Source: Sulfurimonas crateris
GTDB lineage: Bacteria; Campylobacterota; Campylobacteria; Campylobacterales; Sulfurimonadaceae
Assembly (NCBI GenBank): GCA_945883795.1
Contig: CAMCYC010000001.1
Location: 47,727-111,726 of the forward strand
DNA length: 64,000 nt
Direction: 5' to 3'
The notes under the pieces were generated by a model, which was not told the origin of the DNA, did no database searches, and saw nothing but the letters and a program-made list of their open reading frames with translations. This document shows, piece by piece, positions 55,878 through 64,000 of the stretch. Numbering within the stretch: position 1 is the stretch's first letter; each line of letters starts with the position of its first letter. The translations under genes and the position numbers were made by a program.

Positions 55878-56921
55878 TTATAGCAAAAAAGACTCTATTT
55901 CAATCATCTCATTTACTTCTAAACCAAAACCACCCAAACCTACAAATTCAGTTTGCTTCATAGAAGAGATAAGATTCATTTTTGAAATTCCCAAAGATTT
56001 AAGAATTTGAGCACCAATTCCAAACTCTTTCATGGAGGCATTATCCTGATGATGCGTTTTATTAATAAAAACTAAAACCCCACTATTTTGCTTTAAATAT
56101 TTTATAGAATGAATTAAATTATTGTATTTTTTTTGATTTAAAAGAAGCTCTATATCAGGAATCACATTATGAACTCGAACATTTGCAATCTCTCCAGAAT
56201 GATAAAAAACAATTGCAGTATGTTCTATCTTGTCATGGTCCTCAAATGTATGTTGCTTCACTTTTACACCAAAAAAATCTATCTCTTTAACCTCTATTTC
56301 ATTTACAAGTCTTTCATTTGCAAGACGATATTCCACTATATCTGAAATAAAAATCGTTTTAAGATTATGTCTTTCACCAAAAGTATCAAGGTCATCTCGC
56401 CTTGCCATGCTTCCATCTTCTTTGATTATCTCACAAATAACACCAGACTCACTCAAACCCGCCAAACGACACAAATCAACAGAACCCTCTGTATGACCAG
56501 TTCTCACAAGCGTTCCACCCTCTTTGGCTATAAGCGGAAAAATATGTCCTGGTTTTACAAGTTCATTTGCATGACTTATTGGATTTGCAAGTATCTTAAT
56601 CGTAGTATCTCTCTCTGCGGCAGAAATACCCGTAAGAGCATTTTTTGCATCTACCGAAACAGTAAAAGCTGTTTCATACGAAGATGTGTTTGAGCTTACC
56701 ATAGGATTAAGCTCAAGACGAGTTGCAATTGTTTTACTCAGTGCCACACAGATTAAACCTCTTGCATGGGTTGCCATAAAATTTACATGAGCAGGAGTTG
56801 AAAAAGCGGAGGCGTACACTAAATCACCCTCGTTTTCTCTATCCTCATCATCTATCATGATAATCATTTTCCCTTTTTTAATCTCGTCAATGGCTTCAAG
56901 GACTCTTTGCGTAGGTGTCAT
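55878..56921 (-). CDS. ribB: 3,4-dihydroxy-2-butanone-4-phosphate synthase with degenerate GTP cyclohydrolase II domain
   Basis: 347 residues. The RibB half (1-205) has DDEDRENEGDLVYAS, ATHARGLICVALS, RTGHTEGSVDLCRLAGL and the catalytic Asp/Glu/His set. It makes DHBP from ribulose 5-phosphate for riboflavin. The second half (about 210-347) aligns in position with RibA of fused RibBA enzymes but has no cysteine at all, so the zinc site (three Cys) needed for GTP ring opening is lost. A separate ribA would be needed. The same partial RibBA is known in Helicobacter and Campylobacter. Confidence 0.93.
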   Translation of the reverse strand: MTPTQRVLEAIDEIKKGKMIIMIDDEDRENEGDLVYASAFSTPAHVNFMATHARGLICVALSKTIATRLELNPMVSSNTSSYETAFTVSVDAKNALTGISAAERDTTIKILANPISHANELVKPGHIFPLIAKEGGTLVRTGHTEGSVDLCRLAGLSESGVICEIIKEDGSMARRDDLDTFGERHNLKTIFISDIVEYRLANERLVNEIEVKEIDFFGVKVKQHTFEDHDKIEHTAIVFYHSGEIANVRVHNVIPDIELLLNQKKYNNLIHSIKYLKQNSGVLVFINKTHHQDNASMKEFGIGAQILKSLGISKMNLISSMKQTEFVGLGGFGLEVNEMIEIESFLL

Positions 56922-57011
56922 TTTTATTCTCTTTTAAAAGTAATTTATTGTGTATTGTATTGAATAATTGATTAATAATAGTTCAACTCTTTAATTTTAT
57001 ACTAAAAAGAC

Positions 57012-57040
57012 TTGACAAATACAATTGTTTTACCTATAAT
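57012..57040 (+). promoter_or_regulatory. Consensus sigma-70 promoter of the tRNA cluster
   Basis: TTGACA (57012-57017), 17-base spacer and TATAAT (57035-57040), a perfect match to consensus, 42 bases before the first tRNA. In a phylum that often lacks a clear -35 box this is a marked, strong promoter. Confidence 0.85.
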
Positions 57041-57081
57041 TTCGCTCCAACAAACAGAGTAACTTCAAGTTTGTTTTAGAT

Positions 57082-57158
<77 letters not shown>

Positions 57159-57178
57159 ACTTTTAAATTTCTACATAT

Positions 57179-57253
57179 TGGGGTGTCGCCAAGCGGTAAG
57201 GCCTCGGTTTTTGGTACCGATATTCGGGGGTTCGAATCCCTCCACCCCATCCA
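57179..57253 (+). tRNA. tRNA-Gln (UUG)
   Basis: 75 bases including encoded CCA. Acceptor stem TGGGGTG/CACCCCA, D arm GCCAAGCGGTAAGGC, anticodon loop TTTTGGT with TTG, T arm GGGGGTTCGAATCCCTC. It lies 20 bases after the first initiator tRNA, so likely one transcript. Confidence 0.97.
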
Positions 57254-57282
57254 AAAAAAAGATTTATTTTTTAGTATTATGT

Positions 57283-57359
<77 letters not shown>

Positions 57360-57401
57360 AATCATTCACTTCCTTAAAAAAGCATTCATTTATAACAATA
57401 A

Positions 57402-57539
57402 TTATTCTTTATTTATTTTTCGTTCTCTTCTAAATTGTTCTTCTCTTTGTGCAGATTTATTTTTATGATATCCTCCAAAAATAAAAACCATAAAAAGCAC
57501 AAATAAAATTATCATAATTACATTCAAGATAGAAATCAT
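57402..57539 (-). CDS. Small single-pass membrane protein, 45 residues
   Basis: ATG at 57539 overlaps the trmL stop as ATGA, with AAGG 7 bases ahead of the start, so translation is likely coupled. Residues 2-22 form one hydrophobic helix (ILNVIMIILFVLFMVFIFGG) followed by a charged cytoplasmic-type tail (QREEQFRRERK). No family recognised. It is the last gene of the leu-purU-trmL operon. Confidence 0.7.
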   Translation of the reverse strand: MISILNVIMIILFVLFMVFIFGGYHKNKSAQREEQFRRERKINKE

Positions 57540-58006
57540 AGATTTACCTTAAATGCAGTATAGTTTTGCTTGATAGCTTCATAAAGTACAACACCTGTAC
57601 TAATAGCAAGATTTAAACTTCTACCCTCTTTAGTCATTGGGATAGTGATGTTTTGTTTTTTATAAGCATTTAAAATATCTTCTGGAATTCCTGATGTTTC
57701 ACTCCCAAAAAATATATAATCACCCTCTTTAAAACTAGCTTCAAAGTAAGGTTTATCAGTTTTTGTAGTTGCAAAATAAGCGTTATCTGTTATTGGATTA
57801 TTCTCAAAAAACTGATTAATATTTTCCCAAACATGCAAATCTAATTTATGCCAATAATCAAGACCTGCTCTCCTCACTGCTTTTTCATCTATATCAAAAC
57901 CTATGGGTTTTATCAGATGTAATGAAGCTCCAGCATTCACACAAAGTCTACCTATTGCACCTGTATTATTAGGTATTTGTGGATTTACTAAAACAATATT
58001 AAACAA
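57536..58006 (-). CDS. trmL: tRNA (cytidine/uridine-34 2'-O)-methyltransferase
   Basis: 156 residues, SPOUT-fold. It methylates the wobble base of leucine tRNAs in E. coli. Motifs are FNIVLVNPQIPNNTGAIGR at the start, the knot sequence IFFGSETSGIP and IPMTKEGRSLNLAISTGVV. 27 bases after purU. Confidence 0.95.
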   Translation of the reverse strand: MFNIVLVNPQIPNNTGAIGRLCVNAGASLHLIKPIGFDIDEKAVRRAGLDYWHKLDLHVWENINQFFENNPITDNAYFATTKTDKPYFEASFKEGDYIFFGSETSGIPEDILNAYKKQNITIPMTKEGRSLNLAISTGVVLYEAIKQNYTAFKVNL

Positions 58007-58033
58007 ATAAACTCCAATACCACATAAATTTCA

Positions 58034-58870
58034 TTAAAAAATCACTGTTTTATTTGCAAAAACAAAAATTCTATCTTCAAGAGCAAGTTTTAAAGCACGA
58101 GAAAGAACAACTTTTTCCACATCTTTGCCTGAGCGTTGCATATCTTTCCAACTATAAGCATGGTCTACATGAATGACTTCTTGAGCAATAATTGGTCCCT
58201 CATCTAGATTGTTATTTACAAAATGAGCCGTTGCACCAATAATTTTTACACCTCTGTCATACGCTTGTTTATAAGGGTTTGCACCAATAAAAGCGGGTAA
58301 AAATGAGTGGTGAATATTGATAATCTTATTTTCATAAGTTTCTACAAATCTTGGTGTTAAAATTCTCATGTATTTTGCTAAGACAATATAATCAACATTT
58401 TCAAAATCATCAATACACTTGATTATCTTTTGTTCATGTTGTGAGCGGTCTAAACCTTCAGGAGAGATTGTTATATAAGGGATTCCAAATTTAAGAACTA
58501 AAGATTCAAGAATATCATAGTTAGAAATAACAGCTAAAATATTTGCTTCTAACTCATCTGCTTCATGCCGAATAAGAATATCCCCTAACGCATGTAACTC
58601 TTTTGTTGCCATTATAATAATATTTTTCTTTTTTGGGTCAATCACTTTTACACTAGATTTTTTTGGAAGTACAGAAAGAATGGAATCTTTTAACTCTTTT
58701 TGATTTACATCACCATCTACGACACTTCTCATAAAAAATTTATTATTTTCATTATCAACATACTCACTATTTGATAATATATTTAAATCATAATGATAAA
58801 AAATACTCGAAACTTTATGAACAAGACCTTTTTCATCATCAGCTTCTATTAATACTCTGTATTTACTCAC
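58034..58870 (-). CDS. purU: Formyltetrahydrofolate deformylase
   Basis: 278 residues. It hydrolyses 10-formyl-THF to formate and THF, balancing one-carbon pools and supplying formate. N-terminal ACT domain (1-80), then a formyltransferase domain with YIVLAKYMRILTP, the catalytic NIHHSFLPAFIGANPYKQAY region and ATAHFVNNNLDEGPIIAQE. It starts on the last base of the CiaD-like gene. Confidence 0.96.
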   Translation of the reverse strand: MSKYRVLIEADDEKGLVHKVSSIFYHYDLNILSNSEYVDNENNKFFMRSVVDGDVNQKELKDSILSVLPKKSSVKVIDPKKKNIIIMATKELHALGDILIRHEADELEANILAVISNYDILESLVLKFGIPYITISPEGLDRSQHEQKIIKCIDDFENVDYIVLAKYMRILTPRFVETYENKIINIHHSFLPAFIGANPYKQAYDRGVKIIGATAHFVNNNLDEGPIIAQEVIHVDHAYSWKDMQRSGKDVEKVVLSRALKLALEDRIFVFANKTVIF

Positions 58871-59412
58871 TACCTATTTCCTTTTTCTAACTTTTCTATT
58901 CTTGAATCTATAGTTGCTAAAGTATATTCTAAAAAGTTAAGTGTTAAATCTAATTTTGCTTCTATATTTGTATTATTTGGTGCTTGAAAACCCTCAAATA
59001 AAACAAGAAGCCTTTCTCTAATAGAATTTAAATAGATAACTTCAGTATCTATAGACGCTCTTTGAGGCTCCTCTTTTGGCATCAAAGTTGATTCTATTTT
59101 TCGTTCCTTCACAATTTTTTCTCGTACTTGTACTGGTTGCTCTTTTATCTCTTGGGGTTCTTTTTTTTCTTGAATCTCTTTTTTTTCTTGAACTTCTTCC
59201 AATAGCACTTGCTCTTGTATCTCTTCTGGCTGTTCTTCAGTCGTCAGAATTTCATCTTCGTCCACCTTAAAAGCTTCTTCCTGTAACCTAAGAGCTTCCT
59301 CTGCCATTTTAAGAGCTTCTTCTTCCAACCTAAGAGCTTCTTGCTCTTTTGTCTTAATGTCTTCCTCTTCCATCTCTGCTAAAGTTGAAAGTATTACATC
59401 CTTTAGTTCCAT
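58870..59412 (-). CDS. CiaD-like protein with repeated acidic coiled coil
   Basis: 180 residues from ATG 59412; a GTG at 59427 adds five. Residues 20-50 repeat an EEALRLEEEALKMAEEALRL pattern, and 75-95 repeat EKKEIQEKKEPQEIKEQ. The C-terminal ~55 residues (LNSIRERLLVLFEGFQ, then LDLTLNFLEYTLATIDSRIE) resemble, from memory, the C-terminal domain of Campylobacter jejuni CiaD (Cj0788). The C. jejuni gene also lies near purU, which supports the match. CiaD is a host-cell effector in C. jejuni; a housekeeping role seems likelier here. Overlaps the TPR-like gene by 10 bases. Confidence 0.65.
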   Translation of the reverse strand: MELKDVILSTLAEMEEEDIKTKEQEALRLEEEALKMAEEALRLQEEAFKVDEDEILTTEEQPEEIQEQVLLEEVQEKKEIQEKKEPQEIKEQPVQVREKIVKERKIESTLMPKEEPQRASIDTEVIYLNSIRERLLVLFEGFQAPNNTNIEAKLDLTLNFLEYTLATIDSRIEKLEKGNR

Positions 59413-59651
59413 GATTTTAATAACCACCTTTCAAACTCAATTAACTCAACTTCTGTATCCATTTTTAAAAAAAAATCTTTCATTTGAGTATTAACATTTA
59501 AAAATTTTTTTCTCATGCCAGATAACCTTCTTATAGCAATTTTTGCATCACTATTGGAAGGGTCTTTTTTTAAGACATTTTTATAAATTTCAAGTGCCTC
59601 CTCTTTAAGTCCTTGAAGTTCATAAATATTTGCAAGCGTGAGAGTTTGCAT
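59403..59651 (-). CDS. Small TPR-motif protein
   Basis: 82 residues. One TPR motif (LANIYELQGLKEEALEIYKN, then VLKKDPSNSDAKIAIRRL) at 5-45, then a helical tail. Starts directly after leuB (adjacent) and overlaps the CiaD-like gene. No other hint of function; probably acts with the downstream protein. Confidence 0.8.
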   Translation of the reverse strand: MQTLTLANIYELQGLKEEALEIYKNVLKKDPSNSDAKIAIRRLSGMRKKFLNVNTQMKDFFLKMDTEVELIEFERWLLKSWN

Positions 59652-60719
59652 CTATCTTTCTATATAGTTAGCAATAATAGAACCCATTTCGCTTGTTGAG
59701 CAAACTTCTTTAGCATCATATTGTGCTAAATCTTTTGTTCGATAACCTTCACTCAGTGCTCTTTTAATTGCTGAATCTATTTTATCAGCAGCGATAATTT
59801 CACCAAATGCATATCGAAGCATCATAGAGACCGAAGCTATTGTAGCAATAGGATTTGCAATTCCCTGACCTGCAATATCTGGTGCTGAGCCATGAATTGG
59901 TTCATAAACGCCAATTTTTGCCCCTACTGAAGCTGATGGTAAAAGTCCGATTGAGCCTGAGAGCATACTTGCTTCATCACTTAAAATATCTCCAAAGATG
60001 TTTCCTGTGAGTATAACATCAAACTGTCTTGGGTCACGAATAAGTTGCATTGCTGCATTATCTACATACATGTGAGTGAGTTCAATCTCTGGATATTCTT
60101 TAGAAACTTCAATCACAACTTCACGCCAAAGTTGTGATACATCTAAAACATTTGCTTTATCTACAGAACAAACTTTTTTCTTTCTTGTCATGGCAATTTT
60201 AAATGCTTGATGTGCAATGCGGATTATCTCATCACGAGTATAAACCATCGTATTCCAACCTCTATTCTCATCACGACCTTTAGGCTCACCAAAATAGATA
60301 CCACCAATAAGCTCACGAACAACCATCAAATCAACACCTTTTACGATACTTGGTTTGAGTGATGACGCATTAATTAGTTCATCATAAACAACAGCTGGAC
60401 GCAAATTTGCATACACACCAAGCTCTTTTCTAAATCTTAAAAGTCCACTCTCAGGGCGTTTTTCACGAGGTAAATTATCCCACTTTTCCCCACCGATAGC
60501 ACCAAAAAGTACTGCGTCACTAGAGAGAGAAATGTTGATAGTTTCTTGAGGAAGTGGGTCACCTGTAATGTCGTAGGCACAACCGCCCATGAAAGCTTCT
60601 GTATATGCAATATCAAAACCACAACAAGAGGCAACAGAATCTAAAACTTTAACCGCTTCATCAATAATTTCTGGACCAATACCATCACCTTTAATCAGTG
60701 CTATTTTATATTTTTTCAT
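59652..60719 (-). CDS. leuB: 3-isopropylmalate dehydrogenase
   Basis: 355 residues. It oxidises 3-isopropylmalate in leucine synthesis with NAD. Motifs are [58 protein letters not shown] and the [21 protein letters not shown] region. It overlaps leuD by one base. Confidence 0.97.
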   Translation of the reverse strand: MKKYKIALIKGDGIGPEIIDEAVKVLDSVASCCGFDIAYTEAFMGGCAYDITGDPLPQETINISLSSDAVLFGAIGGEKWDNLPREKRPESGLLRFRKELGVYANLRPAVVYDELINASSLKPSIVKGVDLMVVRELIGGIYFGEPKGRDENRGWNTMVYTRDEIIRIAHQAFKIAMTRKKKVCSVDKANVLDVSQLWREVVIEVSKEYPEIELTHMYVDNAAMQLIRDPRQFDVILTGNIFGDILSDEASMLSGSIGLLPSASVGAKIGVYEPIHGSAPDIAGQGIANPIATIASVSMMLRYAFGEIIAADKIDSAIKRALSEGYRTKDLAQYDAKEVCSTSEMGSIIANYIER

Positions 60720-61231
60720 TATTTTTTCTCCTTGGCTTTTATCTCATTTTGTGCAAAATTCATTAATCCACCTGCATCTATAAGTTCTTGCATAAATGGA
60801 GGAATTGGGATAAAGTTATATGTTTTTGCAGTTGTTTTATTTGTGATTGTCCCTGTATTCATATCAACACTTACCTCATCGCCCTCTTTAATCTCCGCAC
60901 TCTCTTTGAGTTCAAAAATAGGAAGTCCCATGTTAAAAGCATTTCTATAAAAAATTCTTGCAAAAGTTGGTGCTATCACCGCAGCAATTCCTGCAGCTTT
61001 GAGTGCTATTGGTGCATGTTCACGAGAACTACCACAACCAAAGTTTTCACCAGCGACAATTACATCACCTCGGCTCATTTTGTTTACAAATTCTGGGTCA
61101 GAATCTTCCATAACATGTTTTGCGAGTTCTTCGGGAACGGATGTATTTAAATAACGAGCTGCTATAATTAAATCAGTATCAATATCTTTTCCAAAAGTCC
61201 AAACTTTTCCATCAATGTTTGCTTTTTGCAT
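60719..61231 (-). CDS. leuD: 3-isopropylmalate dehydratase small subunit
   Basis: 170 residues. It is the swivelling small subunit of isopropylmalate isomerase: [34 protein letters not shown] and [15 protein letters not shown]. The large subunit leuC and leuA are not in the window. First gene of the operon that continues to the small membrane protein at 57402. Confidence 0.97.
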   Translation of the reverse strand: MQKANIDGKVWTFGKDIDTDLIIAARYLNTSVPEELAKHVMEDSDPEFVNKMSRGDVIVAGENFGCGSSREHAPIALKAAGIAAVIAPTFARIFYRNAFNMGLPIFELKESAEIKEGDEVSVDMNTGTITNKTTAKTYNFIPIPPFMQELIDAGGLMNFAQNEIKAKEKK

Positions 61232-61265
61232 ATAAAATTCCTCAGTATATTTTCTAAAGTTTGCG

Positions 61266-61271
61266 ATTATA
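61266..61271 (-). promoter_or_regulatory. Probable -10 box of the leuD operon
   Basis: TATAAT on the minus strand (GATATAATCGC) 35 bases before the leuD ATG, in the divergent spacer with the M29-like gene. Confidence 0.6.
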
Positions 61272-61304
61272 TCAAAAATGAGATTTTATTTTAATAAAGA
61301 GTTG

Positions 61305-61310
61305 TATACT
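61305..61310 (+). promoter_or_regulatory. Probable -10 box of the M29-like gene
   Basis: TATACT, 26 bases before ATG 61336, with AAGGA as ribosome site. It lies back to back with the leuD promoter. Confidence 0.5.
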
Positions 61311-61335
61311 AAAGCTCACTTCAATAAGGAAAAAA

Positions 61336-62379
61336 ATGGATAACAATTTTGTAATTTTCGATGAAACTCAAGCTTTGATTTCAAAAACTGTACTCAATTT
61401 AAATGCTATTTTAAAAGAGGTTTTTCATCATACCAATCAAAAAAAAGCTGTTTTAGTTTATGATATTGAGTCTACTTTATCAAATATTTTGGCAACTGCC
61501 TATAAATATTGTTTACCAGATGGAATATTTGTCGATTTCAACAAACATGCGCCACAAGAAATTCTTGAAATTTTAAGCTCACTTCATCCATCAGATTTAG
61601 TAATTCTTGTTCAATCAACCCATTTTCGCCTCGATGCTTTTAGATTACGAGTTGAGCTATTCAAACGAAAAATAAAAGTGATTGAACATCCCCATCTTAG
61701 CCGTATGGCAGAATCACAAATCCCATATTACATAGATTCTCTAGCTTATGATACGCATTATTATCATACCATAGGATATGGACTCAAACAAAAAATAGAG
61801 AGTGCCTCTAGCGCAATTTTAAAAAGTGATGGAGAAATTTTGGTTTATAGTTCCCCTTTTGAATCTGTAAAACTCAATATTGGTGATTATTCCCTCATGC
61901 CAAACATGGGTGGTCAATTTCCTCTTGGAGAAGTTTTTAGTGAACTAAAAGATTTAACTGCACTCAATGGAAGAGTACAAATTTTTGCTTTTGGTGATAT
62001 AAGCTATAGGGTCAATTATCCAAAAAGGCCTATTACACTCATAGTACAAAAAGGGCAAATCATAGGATGTGAAAATTCAACACCTCAATTTGACGAAATC
62101 CTTTCTAAAATTCTTGAAGATGAGGGTGTTGTTTGGATTAGAGAACTTGGTCTTGGTCTTAACCGTGCTTTTACAAAAACTCATATTGTAAATGATATAG
62201 GTGCTTATGAGCGTATGTGTGGAATACACTTTTCTTTAGGTGCAAAACATGGTATCTATGCAAAACCTGGATTTAAACGCTCAGATGGCAAATATCACAT
62301 AGATGTGTTTGCCAACACTGATACATTTATTGTTGATGATGAAATTATTTATAAAGATGATAGGTGGATTATCTCTTAA
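61336..62379 (+). CDS. M29-type aminopeptidase-like protein
   Basis: 347 residues. The C-terminal part (ELGLGLNRAFT, GIHFSLGAKHGIYAKPGFKR, YHIDVFANTDTFI) resembles the metal-site half of M29 (leucyl aminopeptidase / thermophilic metallopeptidase) proteins, where Glu and His bind two metals. The N-terminal half is divergent, and some expected ligands are not obvious, so the activity is uncertain. No signal peptide. The gene stands alone between two divergent or convergent neighbours. Confidence 0.65.
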   Translation: MDNNFVIFDETQALISKTVLNLNAILKEVFHHTNQKKAVLVYDIESTLSNILATAYKYCLPDGIFVDFNKHAPQEILEILSSLHPSDLVILVQSTHFRLDAFRLRVELFKRKIKVIEHPHLSRMAESQIPYYIDSLAYDTHYYHTIGYGLKQKIESASSAILKSDGEILVYSSPFESVKLNIGDYSLMPNMGGQFPLGEVFSELKDLTALNGRVQIFAFGDISYRVNYPKRPITLIVQKGQIIGCENSTPQFDEILSKILEDEGVVWIRELGLGLNRAFTKTHIVNDIGAYERMCGIHFSLGAKHGIYAKPGFKRSDGKYHIDVFANTDTFIVDDEIIYKDDRWIIS

Positions 62380-62398
62380 GTTTAAAAGATTTAAGATT

Positions 62399-63148
62399 CT
62401 AATCCTCAGCCATAAAAAAAGAATCTACTGAAATATTTTTAAAGGCTGCATTTAAACTTGTAAAAAGAGAAGGAAATTCTTGTTCCATCTTTTTTAGCAT
62501 CTCTTTTGTAGCAGCCCTAGCATGAGGCATTTTCACATCAAATCTCATGGATGGACATGCTTCATCGCCTATTGTTTTGATATTGTTCTCAACTGCAAAA
62601 GCTATGAGTTGTCTTTCTCTCATTTGAATGAGTGGACGAATTACAACCAAACCATTACCTGCGGTATATTTTGGGGCTAAACTTCTCATTTGACCATTAT
62701 AAATAAAGTTCATAAAAAAACTCTCCGCTGCATCATCCATGTGATGCCCAAGAGCTACCTTGTTACACCCATGAATTTGTGCTGCACTATAGAGTGAGCC
62801 TCTTCTCATGCGGGAAAAAAAACTACAATAGGAAGAATTTTTTCTTATTTTCTCTTCTGCTAAATCATAAATTTTTGTGTCATGAATTACATGCGGAATC
62901 TCATGCTCTTTACAGTGTGCAATCAATTCATCAAAACTCTCGTCCATTCCATAGCTCACAGTTACAGCAAGAAACTCAAATTTAAAAGGAGCTCGGCGTT
63001 GTTGCTCTTTCATGGCATGAATCATTGTAAGAGAATCTTTGCCACCGCTAAGACCTACAAGAATTTTATCGCCCTCTTCTATAAGTTTAAACTCAGCGTT
63101 TGTACGACCAAGTTTTGTCATGATTTTTTTTGAAAGTTTAATCGACAA
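62399..63148 (-). CDS. ttcA: TtcA-like tRNA 2-thiocytidine synthetase with one altered Fe-S cysteine
   Basis: 249 residues. PP-loop ATP pyrophosphatase: GLSGGKDSLTM (about 32-42), then SSYCSFFSRMRRGSLY (about 105-120), LGHHMDDAAESFFMN, and DEACPSMRF near 198. TtcA adds sulfur to C32 of certain tRNAs using a [4Fe-4S] cluster held by a CxxC pair plus one further Cys. Here the pair reads Cys108-Ser-Phe-Phe111, so the second ligand is missing, while Cys198 remains. It overlaps mtnN by 11 bases. Confidence 0.88.
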   Translation of the reverse strand: MSIKLSKKIMTKLGRTNAEFKLIEEGDKILVGLSGGKDSLTMIHAMKEQQRRAPFKFEFLAVTVSYGMDESFDELIAHCKEHEIPHVIHDTKIYDLAEEKIRKNSSYCSFFSRMRRGSLYSAAQIHGCNKVALGHHMDDAAESFFMNFIYNGQMRSLAPKYTAGNGLVVIRPLIQMRERQLIAFAVENNIKTIGDEACPSMRFDVKMPHARAATKEMLKKMEQEFPSLFTSLNAAFKNISVDSFFMAED

Positions 63149-63830
63149 GCCTATCCACCATTTTCATAACAAATTCAGCACTTTCAATTGCACTTGTTTC
63201 TAAAAAAGCATCAAAACTAAAACTTGCATCCATGTCAGCTGCATCACTAATTGCACGCAAAATAAAAAATGGTACGCTCAAAGCATCACATACAACAGCA
63301 ACACTTCCACCTTCCATCTCTAAAGCATCTGCTCCAAAAGTGCTACCAATCCAATTTTTACGCTCTTCGTTTGCAACAAATTGGTCACCTGTAGCAATAA
63401 TTCCCTCTTGAAGAATTTTACCCATCTCAGACGCTACCTCTTTACTTAGAGCAATCATGTCTTTATCTGCTTCTACAAATACACCACCCTCAGGAACAAA
63501 CCCAAATGGATGACCAAATGCTGTAATATCTAAATCATGTTGTGAAAGTTTTGTAGCGACAATCAAATCACCCACTTTTAAATTTGCCGAAATTGCTCCT
63601 GCAACACCACTAAAAAGAAGTTTTTGAGCGCCAAAATGTTCTATCATGGTTGTTGCTGTAAGGGTTGAAAATACTTTTCCTATTTTTGAATAGGCTATTA
63701 CTAAATCAATCCCTTTATAAGATGCTTCATAATATTTATTTTTTGCATATTCAGTCGTTGTATATTCGCCAAGCATTTTTAAAATTGGTGCTATCTCTTC
63801 TGGCATTGCGCCCATTATTGCTATTTTCAT
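63138..63830 (-). CDS. mtnN: 5'-methylthioadenosine/S-adenosylhomocysteine nucleosidase (possibly also aminofutalosine hydrolase)
   Basis: 230 residues. It cleaves adenine from MTA and SAH; in Campylobacterota the same enzyme also cleaves 6-amino-6-deoxyfutalosine in menaquinone synthesis. Motifs are GAMPEEIAPIL, LLFSGVAGAISANLKVGD, ATGDQFVAN, ALEMEGGSVAVVC and RAISDAADMDA with the catalytic Asp. Starts 11 bases downstream of the nitrilase-type gene's stop. Confidence 0.96.
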   Translation of the reverse strand: MKIAIMGAMPEEIAPILKMLGEYTTTEYAKNKYYEASYKGIDLVIAYSKIGKVFSTLTATTMIEHFGAQKLLFSGVAGAISANLKVGDLIVATKLSQHDLDITAFGHPFGFVPEGGVFVEADKDMIALSKEVASEMGKILQEGIIATGDQFVANEERKNWIGSTFGADALEMEGGSVAVVCDALSVPFFILRAISDAADMDASFSFDAFLETSAIESAEFVMKMVDRLVD

Positions 63831-63841
63831 AAGTCCAAATC

Positions 63842-64000
63842 CTATATCTTAAATGTTTTTATAACTGTTTCAAAATGGGGTAATTTATGGAGTATTTTTG
63901 TATTTGTATCTACAATACAACTTCCACCCCAAAAACCAAGCCCATCTTCAAAACCTACACGGTTAACAAAAATAATCTTCGCATGACAATAAAGTGCAGC
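63842..64000 (-). CDS. Carbon-nitrogen hydrolase (nitrilase family), C-terminal end
   Basis: Only the last 52 residues lie in the window; the gene begins beyond base 64000. The frame reads NRVGFEDGLGFWGGSCIVD, typical of the region after the catalytic Cys in nitrilase-superfamily amidases (N-carbamoylputrescine amidase and related enzymes). The stop is TAG at 63842-63844. The exact substrate cannot be told from this part. Confidence 0.8.
   Translation of the reverse strand, partial: AALYCHAKIIFVNRVGFEDGLGFWGGSCIVDTNTKILHKLPHFETVIKTFKI

Overview
The window is an AT-rich (roughly one third G+C, by eye), gene-dense stretch of bacterial chromosome. Its gene content and order point to the Campylobacterota (former Epsilonproteobacteria). 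The fur-lysS-(insert)-glyA-DUF1882-SPOR-(trpE)-aroE block, the flgA-ubiX-coaD-tmk-hisS-speA-cysE-aspB block and the ilvB-ilvH-lpxD block all match, from memory, gene neighbourhoods of Campylobacter jejuni. Free-living traits (a c-haem sensor kinase, a BLUF photoreceptor, a large chemosensory locus, a full amino-acid biosynthesis set) suggest a Sulfurimonas/Sulfuricurvum-like relative rather than a host-restricted pathogen. The genus is inferred. No insertion sequence, prophage or CRISPR array was seen.

Layout. 1-8863: a co-directional chemosensory operon, cut at the left edge. It holds cheA, a CheW with an inserted CZB zinc-binding domain, a small STAS-like protein, a ParA-family ATPase, a solo Aer-type PAS protein, a soluble chemoreceptor with two signalling tips, a protein of three tandem CheW domains, cheB and an unknown small protein. 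The absence of membrane segments in the receptor, the double tip and the ParA ATPase together suggest a cytoplasmic, actively positioned chemosensory array. 8887-11299: a TonB-dependent receptor and a membrane protein. 11268-13427: two tandem SCP2-like genes behind a DEAD-box helicase. 13589-17548: an ABC-F ATPase, a remnant of a Pit-type phosphate transporter gene, a haem-binding histidine kinase and a BLUF protein. 17560-20013: class II DAHP synthase and a diguanylate cyclase.

20003-31769: cvpA, fur, lysS, then a two-gene insert (a full-length homologue of the eukaryotic phosphorylase kinase alpha/beta regulatory subunit plus glucokinase), then glyA, DUF1882, SPOR, trpE and aroE. 31770-38382: pldA, mltA, dnaJ, a second solo PAS gene, dapD, an ankyrin protein, a CinA-type molybdopterin-binding protein and a small acidic protein. 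38427-48571: adk, aspS and the flgA-to-aspB cluster. 48608-55843: ilvBH, lpxD, a small protein, and an operon of a CoA-binding protein, ilvA and a large beta-propeller/alpha-solenoid protein. 55878-61231: ribBA, three tRNA genes (two identical initiator tRNAs flanking tRNA-Gln) and a tightly packed leuD-leuB-TPR-CiaD-like-purU-trmL-small membrane protein operon. 61336-64000: an M29-like protein, ttcA, mtnN and the C-terminal end of a nitrilase-family gene.

No gene-free stretch exceeds about 300 bases. The largest gaps (13428-13588, 18910-19089, 44609-44773, and the spacers around the tRNAs at 56922-57401) hold promoters, hairpins or tRNAs as listed. The most notable systems are the cytoplasmic chemosensory locus at the left edge and the phosphorylase-kinase-like protein paired with glucokinase.
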